64,000 bases of DNA. It comes from Maricaulis sp047308265. GTDB taxonomy: Bacteria; Pseudomonadota; Alphaproteobacteria; Caulobacterales; Maricaulaceae. Below, piece by piece: positions 8,267-17,500 of the stretch. The notes beneath the pieces were generated by a model that was not told the DNA's origin, did no database searches, and saw only the letters and a list, made by a program, of their open reading frames with translations. Made by a program: the position numbers and the translations under genes. The stretch is taken from contig NZ_JBKQWY010000001.1 in the NCBI RefSeq assembly GCF_047308265.1, positions 682,001 to 746,000 on the forward strand, given 5' to 3'. Numbering within the stretch: position 1 is the stretch's first letter; every line of letters starts with the position of its first letter.

Positions 8267-9787
8267 ATGAGCAAGACGCCGCACGCCGCGCTTCAGGCTA
8301 ACACCTGGGAATTCGAAAACGATGCCCTGGTCAAGCCGACAGGTTTTCGTGAGTACGACGCACGCTGGTACATCGGTCACCCGGGTTCGGACAAAGCTTC
8401 GGAACTGAACCTTTATGGAGTCCAGGCGCTCGGGCAGGGGCTCGGTACGCTCATTCACGAGCTGGGCGTCGATCCCAAGATTGTCGTAGGACATGATTTT
8501 CGTGGCTATTCGCTGAGTGTCAAACAGGCGCTGGAAGTCGGTTTGATGTCGGCCGGGGTCGAAGTCCATGATATCGGTCTGGCCCTCTCTCCCGTCGCCT
8601 ACTACGCGCAATTCGATCTGGATATTCCCTGTGTCGCCATGGTGACAGCTAGCCACAACTCCAACGGCTGGACGGGTGTCAAAATGGGGGCTGAGAAGCC
8701 GCTGACCTTCGGTCCGGTCGAAATGGCCCGCCTTAAAGAGATCGTGCTCAACGGTGAAGCCCAGACCCGTTCGGGTGGGGGTTATGTGCGTGTCGAAGGT
8801 CTTGCGGAACGCTACACTGCTGACGTGGCACAGGATGTGAGCATCTCGCGCCCGCTTAAGGTTGTCGCGGCCTGTGGTAATGGCACCGCCGGCGCTTTTG
8901 CGCCGCAAGCGCTGCGTGCCATGGGGGTCGAAGTGATCGAGATGGATTGCGAGCTGGATCATACCTTCCCGCGCTATAATCCAAACCCGGAAGACATGAA
9001 CATGCTGCACGCGATGCGCGATGCCGTTCTGGAGCATGGTGCCGATGTCGGTTTGGGCTTTGACGGGGATGGCGACCGGTGTGGCGTCATCGATAATGAG
9101 GGCGAGGAGATCTTCGCCGACAAGATCGGACTTATGCTGGCACGTGATCTCGCACCGCTCTACCCGAATTCAACCTTTGTCGTGGACGTGAAGTCGACCG
9201 GCCTGTTTGCCATTGACCCGGTGCTGGCTGAGCACGGTGCGAAGACGGATTACTACAAAACCGGACACTCCTATATCAAGCGTCGCTCGAAAGAGCTGGG
9301 CGCCCTGGCAGGGTTTGAAAAATCAGGTCACTTCTTCCTCCAACCGCCGATTGGTCGGGGATATGATGATGGGCTGGTGGCTGCACGGGCTGTGCTTCAA
9401 ATGCTCGACCGCAATCGGGACAAGACGATGGCTGATCTGCGTCGGGACCTGCCGGTGAGCTATGGTTCTCCGACCATGTCGCCCTATTGTGCGGACGAGG
9501 AAAAATACGGTGTGATTGATCGCATCGTGTCTCAGTACGAAAAGCGCATGGCCGATGGTGAGGCCATTGCCGGGCGCAAGATCACGTCGGTCAATACTGT
9601 AAATGGTGTGCGCTTCAGCTTGGACGACGGCGCCTGGGGGCTGGTGCGCGCCTCGTCGAACACACCTAACCTTGTTGTGGTCGTCGAGAGCCCGAATTCT
9701 AGCGATGACGTGGTCGCGATTTTTCGCACCATCGAAGCGACATTGGCGGAATACCCGGAAATTGGAGAGTTCGACCAGAAGCTCTAA
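8267..9787 (+). CDS. phosphomannomutase / phosphoglucomutase
   Basis: This 506-residue alpha-phosphohexomutase of the AlgC/ManB type interconverts hexose 6- and 1-phosphates, so it can serve both GDP-mannose and glucose-1-phosphate routes. It shows the phosphoserine loop VTASHNSNGWTGVKM near residue 126, the metal loop GFDGDGDRCGV near 264, the sugar loop FEKSGHFF near 348 and the C-terminal phosphate loop RASSNTPNLVVVVES near 463. The last has Asn-Thr-Pro where Gly-Thr/Glu-Pro is common, as in many AlgC-like proteins. AAAGGGGG precedes the ATG. It is slightly longer than AlgC (about 460 residues). Confidence 0.9.
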   Translation: MSKTPHAALQANTWEFENDALVKPTGFREYDARWYIGHPGSDKASELNLYGVQALGQGLGTLIHELGVDPKIVVGHDFRGYSLSVKQALEVGLMSAGVEVHDIGLALSPVAYYAQFDLDIPCVAMVTASHNSNGWTGVKMGAEKPLTFGPVEMARLKEIVLNGEAQTRSGGGYVRVEGLAERYTADVAQDVSISRPLKVVAACGNGTAGAFAPQALRAMGVEVIEMDCELDHTFPRYNPNPEDMNMLHAMRDAVLEHGADVGLGFDGDGDRCGVIDNEGEEIFADKIGLMLARDLAPLYPNSTFVVDVKSTGLFAIDPVLAEHGAKTDYYKTGHSYIKRRSKELGALAGFEKSGHFFLQPPIGRGYDDGLVAARAVLQMLDRNRDKTMADLRRDLPVSYGSPTMSPYCADEEKYGVIDRIVSQYEKRMADGEAIAGRKITSVNTVNGVRFSLDDGAWGLVRASSNTPNLVVVVESPNSSDDVVAIFRTIEATLAEYPEIGEFDQKL

Positions 9788-9798
9788 CCTCGGCTCTA

Positions 9799-9838
9799 CC
9801 GGGACCTCCTGAGCGATCGAACGAGGTCGGGGTCCCGG
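9799..9838 (+). terminator. possible terminator-like inverted repeat after phosphomannomutase
   Basis: CCGGGACC at 9799-9806 pairs exactly with GGTCCCGG at 9831-9838, and a second nested pair (GACCTC/GAGGTC) lies inside, so two alternative stems are possible. It begins 11 bases after the stop. There is no T-run after it, so it may act as a transcript stabiliser or weak terminator. Confidence 0.4.
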
Positions 9839-10000
9839 GCTGAGGAGACGCATGTCGAACCAGCTCATCTTTCCGACATGGCCATAGACTGCAGCCGATC
9901 AGCAAATTACACGTTCAACAATCTCAAGTGTACTCGAAATTCCCGAATCCGCCGAATGACGGCAGATCGCCAAATTAGATACGTGTTCCGGTTAATGAGG

Positions 10001-10029
10001 TTGACCGCAAACGCAGTATCCCAATAAAA
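10001..10029 (+). promoter_or_regulatory. candidate sigma-70-like promoter for the sulfotransferase gene
   Basis: TTGACC at 10001 and ATAAAA at 10024-10029 are separated by 17 bases and end 25 bases before the ATG at 10055. The region is visibly AT-richer than its surroundings, so such matches are easier to find by chance. Confidence 0.3.
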
Positions 10030-10054
10030 GCGACGCGTTTTGTGAGAGGAAACG

Positions 10055-10693
10055 ATGCTTATTCTCGACGAGAAGCACCTATTCATACATATGCATAAAT
10101 GCGCCGGCACTTCAGTCTGTCGCGCTATTATCGACCAGGTTGAACCCGAGCGAGTCGAGTTTTTTGGCTATACTGTGGAGGGAGAGCAGCGGAGCGCGAC
10201 TTCAAAACGCAATGGCTCGGTATGGAAGCACTCTACAGCGCAAAGGGTACGTAAATGGATGGGGGAGGAACGATGGGCAAATCTAGAAAACGTTGTTTTC
10301 GCGTCCGTTCGGTCCCCGTTCGATCGCGCCGCTTCCTTTTTCTTTTACGCTAAGCGCCACAACCTTCGAGACAAAAAAAAGTACCCAATGATTGCTGATA
10401 GTTCGTTTACTGACTTCATCTTCGAACATCAGTATCCGAAAGACACAATACATTCATTTGTCGAAAGTGGAGATGGTACTTGTCTGGTAAATCACTTTCT
10501 GAAATTTGATGATATCGAAAATTCGTTTAATCAATTATGTGAAGAAATAGGAATTGGTCAATTTGATCTTCCAACTTTGAACGCCAACCCCAGTGTAGTT
10601 AACTATGACTTTATGTATGGGCGGCGTGAGCGCATGTTGATCGCCAAGATGTTTCGACGTGAAATCAAGGATTATTTCCCGGAACTGGTCTGA
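10055..10693 (+). CDS. sulfotransferase family 2-like protein
   Basis: This 212-residue protein resembles the Golgi/bacterial carbohydrate sulfotransferase group that transfers sulfate from PAPS to sugars. The N-terminal HMHKCAGTSVCRAI (residues 12-25) matches the PAPS 5'-phosphosulfate loop with its lysine, and VFASVRSPFDRAASFFFY (about residue 82) matches the 3'-phosphate loop with its Arg and Ser. No signal peptide or membrane segment is visible, so it is cytoplasmic. The gene is AT-rich and uses rare codons compared with its neighbours, and a transposase remnant follows it, so acquisition by transfer is likely. Its donor PAPS could come from cysD/cysNC at 31713-34576. The acceptor is unknown. 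Confidence 0.75.
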   Translation: MLILDEKHLFIHMHKCAGTSVCRAIIDQVEPERVEFFGYTVEGEQRSATSKRNGSVWKHSTAQRVRKWMGEERWANLENVVFASVRSPFDRAASFFFYAKRHNLRDKKKYPMIADSSFTDFIFEHQYPKDTIHSFVESGDGTCLVNHFLKFDDIENSFNQLCEEIGIGQFDLPTLNANPSVVNYDFMYGRRERMLIAKMFRREIKDYFPELV

Positions 10694-11381
10694 TTGAATT
10701 TGCGAATTCGCCAGTCAACACCATGTTCGTTTCTGTCGCTCTCATTTGCGCGTTTATAGAACATATCGGACCTGGTCTTAGTTGGATCTGAGGTAAAGAC
10801 TGTTTACCTGGTCCCCTGAACTCCGGACGCGGGCAAGTCGTGTTCATGGAGTAGAGCCTGGGTGATGCGCAAGTGCCGCGCTTCAGACGCGACGTTCTAC
10901 ATATAACGTGCTCAAGTTTGCCAACGGTGGAAGTCTAACGGCTTCGCGCGTTGGAAGTGGAGCTTATCAAGCAGAAGAAGTGTCTGGCCTCACGGGGCGT
11001 TGGACGGCCTGGTCCTGACCATCTTTTGTTAGCAAACCCGTAGCCACCGGCAAGGTTCGCCTGAGCGTCGCACGGGTTCTGCTCGCCGTGCCTTACTCCT
11101 AGAACCCAATCAGAAAAGAGAGGCGAAGATACTATGATCAAACGGCCCGGATTGCAGGGGCTGGGCCTTTGGCAGTGATGTGTTGGATATCTAACAGTTC
11201 CGTCAAAATCGGTTTTCGATTTGAGGGATCCGGAGAAGTTAGGTGCCAAGGATCAGGTTCGAGGTGGATAAGAATTCACCGCTGAGATTCAGTAAGCGTG
11301 GAAAGATGCTAAATCAGTTAAGGGACGCGAAGTTGTGGAGATAATTTCTTTTGCTCTGAGAGGAGCTGTGTGACTGATAGA
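10694..11381. other. AT-rich intergenic stretch with transposase debris
   Basis: About 690 bases between the sulfotransferase and ABC ATPase genes contain no intact gene. Bases 10862-11040 carry an IS3-type transposase remnant. I found nothing recognisable in 11,100-11,380, although short open frames exist. The composition is AT-rich, like the sulfotransferase gene and the 3' end of the ABC gene. Confidence 0.6.
10862..11040 (+). pseudogene. decayed IS3-family transposase OrfA remnant
   Basis: Reading with frameshifts and stops gives pieces in the correct order for an IS3-type (IS407-like) OrfA. CRASDATFY at about 10,875-10,901 compares with the helix-turn-helix block CRRHGxSDATFYKW. RALEVELIKQKKCLA at 10,945-10,989 compares with the leucine-zipper block. 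ALDGLVL at 10,997-11,017 compares with the AVLDNAxLKDLL block. At least two frame changes and several stops separate them, so the gene is dead. I see no terminal repeats or OrfB. Confidence 0.55.
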
Positions 11382-12515
11382 TCAGTCTTCACCATTATTT
11401 TCGATTTTTCTTTTCGCTGCTTTGACTTTTTCGTCCAGCTCCGATTCGATTTTATCCAATTCCTCTTGTTTGGATTGTATTCTCCTAGTGGATTGTAGGG
11501 CGATATTTTCGCCTCTTTTTCGAATTTTTTTAATTCTCTCGCGCTGGTTTGTTATCACTTGCCGGAGGCGAAGAGATACTTCTCTGAGAGTTGAGGTTTG
11601 TCCACTAAGTGCTTCGCCGGACGCTTCTAACTGGCGTAGTGCTTCTTCTTTTTGGCGAGCATACCTAGTTTCTCGTTTACTACGTTCGAGTTCCAGCTTG
11701 TCATTGAGGTCTCGAGAATGAAGAAGAGCCTGTTTGCGCGCTTCACTGAGAAGCTCTGGATGGTCTTCCAAAGACTCAACACGATCAAAGTGAATAACTT
11801 TGCCTTTGTCTATCGCTAGTACGTGAGTGCACATCTCCCGAATGAGACTATCTTTGTGGGTGGCGAGAACCAAAATGTCACTTCGCCCGATGGCGTCGAT
11901 AAGCCGGGCGCGTCCCCGTTCCAGAAAACGTGCATCGCCGGCACCGATCCACTCGTCCATGAGGACGATATTGGCATGCATGGATGTAGTGATGGCAAAG
12001 CCCAACCGCGCCCGCATGCCGTCCGAATAGGTCGACATCGGCATGTCGGTAAACGCACCTAGGTCGGCGAAGTCGAGAATATCAGCCTTTTGGGCTTCAA
12101 TCTCGGAACGGCTCATACCCATCATCATCCCGCGCCTGGTGATGTTTTCGCGCCCGGTGCTGCGCATATCAAACCCCAACGTGGTGCTCATCATCGAGGC
12201 TATGCGTCCTGTGACCTGAAGCGTACCACGCGTGGGTTCGAGCACACCAGAAATAACGCGGAGCAGGGTGGACTTGCCTGATCCGTTATGTCCGATGACG
12301 CCCACACGCATACCGGACTGGATCTTCAGATCGATGCCGTCCAGGGCGGTAGCGTGATAGCGGTTGCCCACTTTTTTGAACGCAGCGCCTGAGCTTGTGT
12401 CGTCTTTGTTGTCTTTCTGGGACCGGACGGATTCCTGGGCTGCTCTGACGGCACCCCGGTGGACCAGAAAATCAACACGGATCTTGGAAAGCAGGATTTC
12501 AGCGGTCTTGGACAT
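11382..12515 (-). CDS. polysaccharide ABC exporter, ATP-binding protein with coiled-coil tail
   Basis: This 377-residue protein is the ATPase of a Wzt/KpsT-type exporter. Walker A is GHNGSGKST (near residue 74), the signature is YSDGMRAR (near 163), Walker B is IVLMDEW (near 183) and the switch His is in LATHK (near 217). KpsT-type proteins end near residue 220-240 and Wzt proteins carry a sugar-binding beta domain. Here residues 260-377 are instead a Glu/Lys/Arg-rich heptad-like stretch that should form a long coiled coil. The DNA for this tail is much more AT-rich than the ATPase part. The ATG at 12515 shares one base with the permease stop; an in-frame GTG lies 3 bases upstream. Confidence 0.9.
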   Translation of the reverse strand: MSKTAEILLSKIRVDFLVHRGAVRAAQESVRSQKDNKDDTSSGAAFKKVGNRYHATALDGIDLKIQSGMRVGVIGHNGSGKSTLLRVISGVLEPTRGTLQVTGRIASMMSTTLGFDMRSTGRENITRRGMMMGMSRSEIEAQKADILDFADLGAFTDMPMSTYSDGMRARLGFAITTSMHANIVLMDEWIGAGDARFLERGRARLIDAIGRSDILVLATHKDSLIREMCTHVLAIDKGKVIHFDRVESLEDHPELLSEARKQALLHSRDLNDKLELERSKRETRYARQKEEALRQLEASGEALSGQTSTLREVSLRLRQVITNQRERIKKIRKRGENIALQSTRRIQSKQEELDKIESELDEKVKAAKRKIENNGED

Positions 12516-13372
12516 CACAACCAGTAAGGAATTTTGGCGCGCGCGCGAATGAACACAATCAGGGCGACCAGTATGAGGCCGCAGGAGCAGCCTGCCGAGA
12601 CATACCAGTTCAAGGTCTCCGGGACTTGGTTCAACAGCGGCGCACGGACGATTTCCAGATAATGGAAGAAGGGATTGTACTGAACGAAGGCGGCGCGGCG
12701 GCTTCCGGCTCTATCTTCAAGCAACCACAAAATGGGTGTGACTAGAAAAAACACGCGAAATGCATAACTCACCGGCGTTTCAAGATCCCGAAAGCGGATG
12801 GATAGGACCGAGATGAGCAGGACCACAAAAACGGCTGTGACGATGTAGAGAAGGATGCCGGGTACGGCAAGAAACATGGTCGGTGTAAACGGCAGGCCAA
12901 AATAGATCGCGACCGCAAGAAAGACGAAAAACACCATCACCAATTCGACGGTCTGTCGAAACACCAGTTTGAAGCTGAAATAGGAATAGGGCAGGTTCAC
13001 ATTCAGGATGTGCGCGGAGCTTCGGGTGAAGAGGCTCATGCCGTTCATGGTGGTGATGTGCATGAATTGCCAAGCGAGCATGCCCGACGCCAGATAGGGT
13101 ACGTAATCGCCATACTCATACTGGCGGATGTAGGCGTAGACATAGCCCAGGGCCAAAACGAAAATCGCCATTCCCAAGGGGATCCAGAATACGCCAAAGA
13201 AGAACCGGCGGAATTCGCCCAGCATTTCCTGGAAGGTCAGGTGGATCCACATCGGCGCGAGTGCAAGTCCGCCGCCGAGGTCCGCAAATGCCTTGTGGAT
13301 GCCCGAGCGCGCATTGGTATAGACAGGCAGGTTCGGCCTAGTGTCAGAAGATGTGTTAGACGTTTCTGTCAT
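12515..13372 (-). CDS. polysaccharide ABC exporter, permease
   Basis: This 285-residue ABC-2 type membrane protein is the Wzm/KpsM partner of the downstream ATPase and would move an undecaprenyl- or lipid-linked glycan across the inner membrane. An N-terminal cytoplasmic segment (about 40 residues) is followed by six hydrophobic segments. ASGMLAWQFM, NLPYSYFSFK and the RFRDLETPVSYAFRVFF block are typical of this family. Stop and start codons overlap with the ATPase gene, and its start abuts the stop of the preceding gene with no gap, so four genes (14,533-18,243 down to 11,382) form one coupled operon. Confidence 0.92.
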   Translation of the reverse strand: MTETSNTSSDTRPNLPVYTNARSGIHKAFADLGGGLALAPMWIHLTFQEMLGEFRRFFFGVFWIPLGMAIFVLALGYVYAYIRQYEYGDYVPYLASGMLAWQFMHITTMNGMSLFTRSSAHILNVNLPYSYFSFKLVFRQTVELVMVFFVFLAVAIYFGLPFTPTMFLAVPGILLYIVTAVFVVLLISVLSIRFRDLETPVSYAFRVFFLVTPILWLLEDRAGSRRAAFVQYNPFFHYLEIVRAPLLNQVPETLNWYVSAGCSCGLILVALIVFIRARAKIPYWL

Positions 13373-14536
13373 CTAGAACAGATCCTCATAGGGGACCATC
13401 TCATACACATCGAGATGGCTGCCCGGTGTTGCGTTTCTAATCTCAACACCATTCATGCCGCACCACTGGCGCGAACAGGCATAGGATACCTCGGCATTGA
13501 TGGGGCGGGGTTTCACGAACTTCTTATTCTGTGTTGTGTAGCGCGTATCGAAGTGGGTGGCGACACCAGCGTCGGCGGCCGACCAGGTGGAATCATTTCC
13601 ACCCGCCCGCGACATCGAGAGTTTCTTCGCGCCGAGGCCATAGTTGTGATCCACTCCGATCAGATAGATCTCGCTACACCCCATCAGAGCCGCAATCTCA
13701 ATGAGGCTGTAGGTGATGGTAAAGCCGTGATAGAGCATGCCTGGACTGTTCGAGAAGGCCGGGAAGGAAATTCCATCGGGGAAAACGCGCCCATTGCCGT
13801 ACATGAGCGGAAAATAGCAGGCATTGGGGAGTTTGGCGTAGTCCACATAGTCGAAGGGCACGAATTTAGGGATCGAATCCGACAGGCCCTCCTCATATTC
13901 GCCGAAATACTCCTCGACCTGGAGGCGGTCTTCCATACCCCAATACGTGAACTCGAAACCCCATTTCTCGAAGCCGAGGAACACACGGTTGGACCCGAAT
14001 GTGATCTCGTTTTTCAGGAGGCTCATATCGATCTTGTTGAGACTGGGGCCATTGCCCACCACGAAACAGCGCTCACCCTTATGGCGATCCACAAACTGTT
14101 CGAGCATGGGAAAGGGCTCAATCTCCACGCTCCATCTCGGCCCGCGATAGCAGATGGTCTCAAAGCCGAAATGTCGCAACTGCCGATAGAGCGGATAGGT
14201 GTGCGGCAGGTCGGGGGTCTTGACCTTCGCCATGAAACGCAGCGGTTTTAGGTCGGAGTGTAGCCAGATTTCTGCATCCCGGATCCGGCCGGACTGGATC
14301 ATCTCCCGTATGAGGCGTGTGCCTTCACTCGCGGGCAGATCTGGGCTTTCTGCCTCGATGATCTGAACAATCCGTGGATCATTGCCATACTGTTTGACAA
14401 TCTTGTTGATGTCGCGCGTATGAACGAGCAGCAGGATAGGACCGCGATCAGAAAATTCGGCCTGGTCAAGTGCAGGCAGGTCGCGCTCGGACAGACCGAC
14501 GAGCGTCATCTGACCCTGCGCCAACTCCTCGGTCAT
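13373..14536 (-). CDS. GNGPSL-motif protein (DUF115 / MptE-like), probable glycan-related
   Basis: This 387-residue protein has CFVVGNGPSLNKIDMSLLKN near residue 156, followed by FGSNRVFLGF and later EIYLIGVDHNYG near 290. This order (GNGPSL, then a conserved Asn, then GxDxxY) is seen in DUF115/MptE-like proteins and in GT42 sialyltransferases. Bacterial members occur in surface-glycan and flagellin-glycosylation loci. The N-terminal 150 residues have no recognised domain. It lies between a large glycosyltransferase gene (4-nt overlap) and the exporter permease (no gap), so a role in building or modifying the exported glycan is inferred. Enzyme activity is unknown. Confidence 0.7.
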   Translation of the reverse strand: MTEELAQGQMTLVGLSERDLPALDQAEFSDRGPILLLVHTRDINKIVKQYGNDPRIVQIIEAESPDLPASEGTRLIREMIQSGRIRDAEIWLHSDLKPLRFMAKVKTPDLPHTYPLYRQLRHFGFETICYRGPRWSVEIEPFPMLEQFVDRHKGERCFVVGNGPSLNKIDMSLLKNEITFGSNRVFLGFEKWGFEFTYWGMEDRLQVEEYFGEYEEGLSDSIPKFVPFDYVDYAKLPNACYFPLMYGNGRVFPDGISFPAFSNSPGMLYHGFTITYSLIEIAALMGCSEIYLIGVDHNYGLGAKKLSMSRAGGNDSTWSAADAGVATHFDTRYTTQNKKFVKPRPINAEVSYACSRQWCGMNGVEIRNATPGSHLDVYEMVPYEDLF

Positions 14537-17500
14537 GCCATTTCAGCCTTTTTCTTGCCGGCAGCGGTGTGGCGGATCACACCCATTCCGCGACCCATCA
14601 ATTCGGCGCGCAATTCTGACCACAAACGGTTGGACATGTCATGGCCCCGGACTTCCGCCTGGGAACATCCCATCCATTCAGCCAGCAGCAGACCATCACG
14701 CAGTGAAAGGTCGGTCGCACCCGGGGTCTCGAGGGCCCAGTCCTTCACGTTGTCTACTGGACGCCAAGTCGGGGATTCTGGATCAATACGAACCAACCGA
14801 TCCACGCCTTCATTCACCCCGCCGGCGGCAGGAACACAGGCGATGAAGCGGGCCTTGGGGGCGGCGTCCATCAGTTCGGCGACGGATGTCGCGGACAGGC
14901 GCGGTGAGCTGATGACCACATAATCCAGCTTGCCGGGTACGGTTTTCGAGCTTGTCGCCTTGAGGAAAGCTTCCGTCGCGATCCAGACATCACCTTTTTT
15001 AGCGCGCGGAAGGGTTGGGCCCGTATCACCTTGCTGGGTCAACAGCACTGCCTTCTGATCCGGGTGACCATGCTGGAGTTTGATCAGGGCGTCCTGGTCA
15101 TCCGCGCGAACGACGGGCACCAGGCTGGAAGTCGTATAGCCCAAGCGGCGAAGGCTGTAATCGGCGGCGAGGGTGGCGTGCGTATCGAGCATCGCCAGAA
15201 GGAAGCGTGTGCCGGGAGGGCCAGATGGGCGCTGGATGGTCCAGCTGTCCAAGGTCTGTCCCTCAAAACCGGGAGTATGGCTGTACACGCCATCGACCGT
15301 CATTCCCGACGCTGTTAACGCATTCAGGAAGGCGCGGGCGACGGAAAGATCCGCATCGATGAGCAGATTGATCGGCTCGTCGGATGATGGATCCATCTTC
15401 AGGGCCATAAGGGCCTTGACGCTTTCCTGAACCGCCGGGTCAGAATCGCTGGCAGCGAGACGGTCAAATGGCCAGGCGGACACAGACAGTACATGATGCA
15501 GTTCGGCCGAGGCGCGCGCAGCGGTCATCGGCAGAAGCGCATTGTGCAGGGGTTTTTCCAAGTGAGACCGTTCGGCGGGGCTGGCGAGCAGTTCACCCAC
15601 ACGTTCCACAAGGGCATCCAGATCCGGAAAACGCAGAATTCCGGCGCGGCTCTGCGGGGCAGAGGCAGGGTCGGTCGAGAGCACGAGGCGGCCGTGCGCA
15701 TTGGCAACGAGTATGGCACGTTCGAGGGTGCGAGTGAGGTCGGTCGTCTGGGACGTAAACGGCAAGATCGTGACCGCGGCCACGGCGTAGAATGTCGCGG
15801 GGTCCGGAACCGTCCCGGTGGGTTTCACATTCTCCGGCAAACTGATTTCACCATCTGCGAAACCTTTTGAGAGGCGATCTCCCACGGGGCCCAGTACGCG
15901 GATCGTTGATGACAGTTTGGCAGCCTGGCATGCTTCGGCCAGAGCAATGATGGCCATATCAGCTCCATCGAACCATTCTGTCGACGGAATAACCAGGTCG
16001 GTGGCACCGGGCGGGGCTGGCGTGATATGTCCGAGGGCATCGGCGACAAGTGGTAGATGAATTCCGGTATGATGCGGCGCCCAAACCGGAAGCGTAGCCA
16101 GGTCGGCGGCGTCCGCGTTGATCACATACTCTGCATCAGAAATCCGGGCATCGTCCTCGACGGGTTCGAAGACATAAGCGATGCGTTTGGCACCGCTTTG
16201 AGCGTCGGCGAGGATCGCGCTGAGGCCTTCGCCAAAGGCGATTATGGCGGATTGGGGCCGTTGTGTCTGAACGGTCTTTAGGGCGGACCGAACAGTTTTC
16301 GACACCAACTGTCCCTTGGGCAGGCGTTCTCCGCCACGCACAGGTTTGGTGTAATCGGCCATCACCACCTCATCCACGAGACGGACTAATCCAGCCTCGT
16401 GTGGTGCAGATTCGACGGCATTTGCACGCAAGACCAAAGCAATGTGGGACCCTTGCGCCTTCAGCGCGGCAACCAGGCTCAGGAAGTTTGGCCGGGTGAG
16501 GGCGCCCACCTTGATATCATCTAGGTCAGCGACAATGGTCGAGATCCGACCCTTGGCATCTCGAGCCCGTGCTCGCCGTTCCTTGATCCAGTTGACGGAC
16601 GTATCTTCAGCGGGCTTGAGGAAAGTATTAATACGGTCGACGGCCTTGCCGCGGGCGGTGAAAATGAGTTCGACCGGCAAATCGACAAGGTCCTCATCCA
16701 CAAAACGGCCAGAGACTTCAAACCCGGCATTGCTTTGCTGATACTCCGGATACTTCTTGTGGACGTCCGGGCGGGCCAGGTTCAGCTGACCGGGAACCAG
16801 AAGGGTTTCGCCGATCTTGGCTTCCAGCCCGTCGGCCCTCTCACCGCCGATGCGCCAACCGTGGATTGAGACGACGCCCAACTCATCAACCGAGCATTCG
16901 CCGACACCAAAGCGGCGTTCATGCGCCTTGGGTGCGAACGTGTGACTGATACGGCTGAGGGCTTTTTTTCGACCCTCTGCTGAGCCCAGCCTCAGGACGC
17001 GGTTCTTCTGGCGCGCAGCAAAATTACGGGCCCGTGTCAGGGTCGAGGAAACGACGGAGGGTAGGACCTGGGCCGTGGCGCTGGAGCTCACAATGCTGCT
17101 AATGCGTTGGCTTTCTCCCGTTGTCCGGTTGTCCGGCAGGGTTTCTTCGCGCATGACGTTTTCGATGCGAACGGCTGCAGAGTCCATGCGGGCGAGTTCT
17201 TCAACATGGGCGCGCAAGTTCCGTTCGCCGCAATTCGGGTCCATGATGGCTTTTGCCAATTGGTCGCGCAGGGCGTCACGATCCCCATGGGGCGCGTAAT
17301 AGGGGTGGTCTCCGCACGTTTCACGCACTACTGGCAGATCATATGCGACGACTTCGGTGTTGCAGTAGAGTGCTTCGATTGGCGGGTAGCCATATCCCTC
17401 GAACATGGACGGGAAGATCAGAATCCGCGCACGCAGCAATTCCTCGAATTTCTGACGATCATCCGGTTGGAAGACAAAGTCGAGGGTCAGGCCGCGGTCG

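Noticed and set aside
10935..11249. 104-codon minus-strand open frame in the AT-rich gap
   Set aside because: The plus strand here carries recognisable, though broken, IS3 OrfA blocks; the minus frame has no protein-like pattern.
13010..14251. 413-codon plus-strand open frame over the exporter permease and GNGPSL gene
   Set aside because: It crosses two coupled minus-strand genes with clear family motifs, and its sequence is the His/Gly/Ala/Arg-rich type seen in antisense frames.
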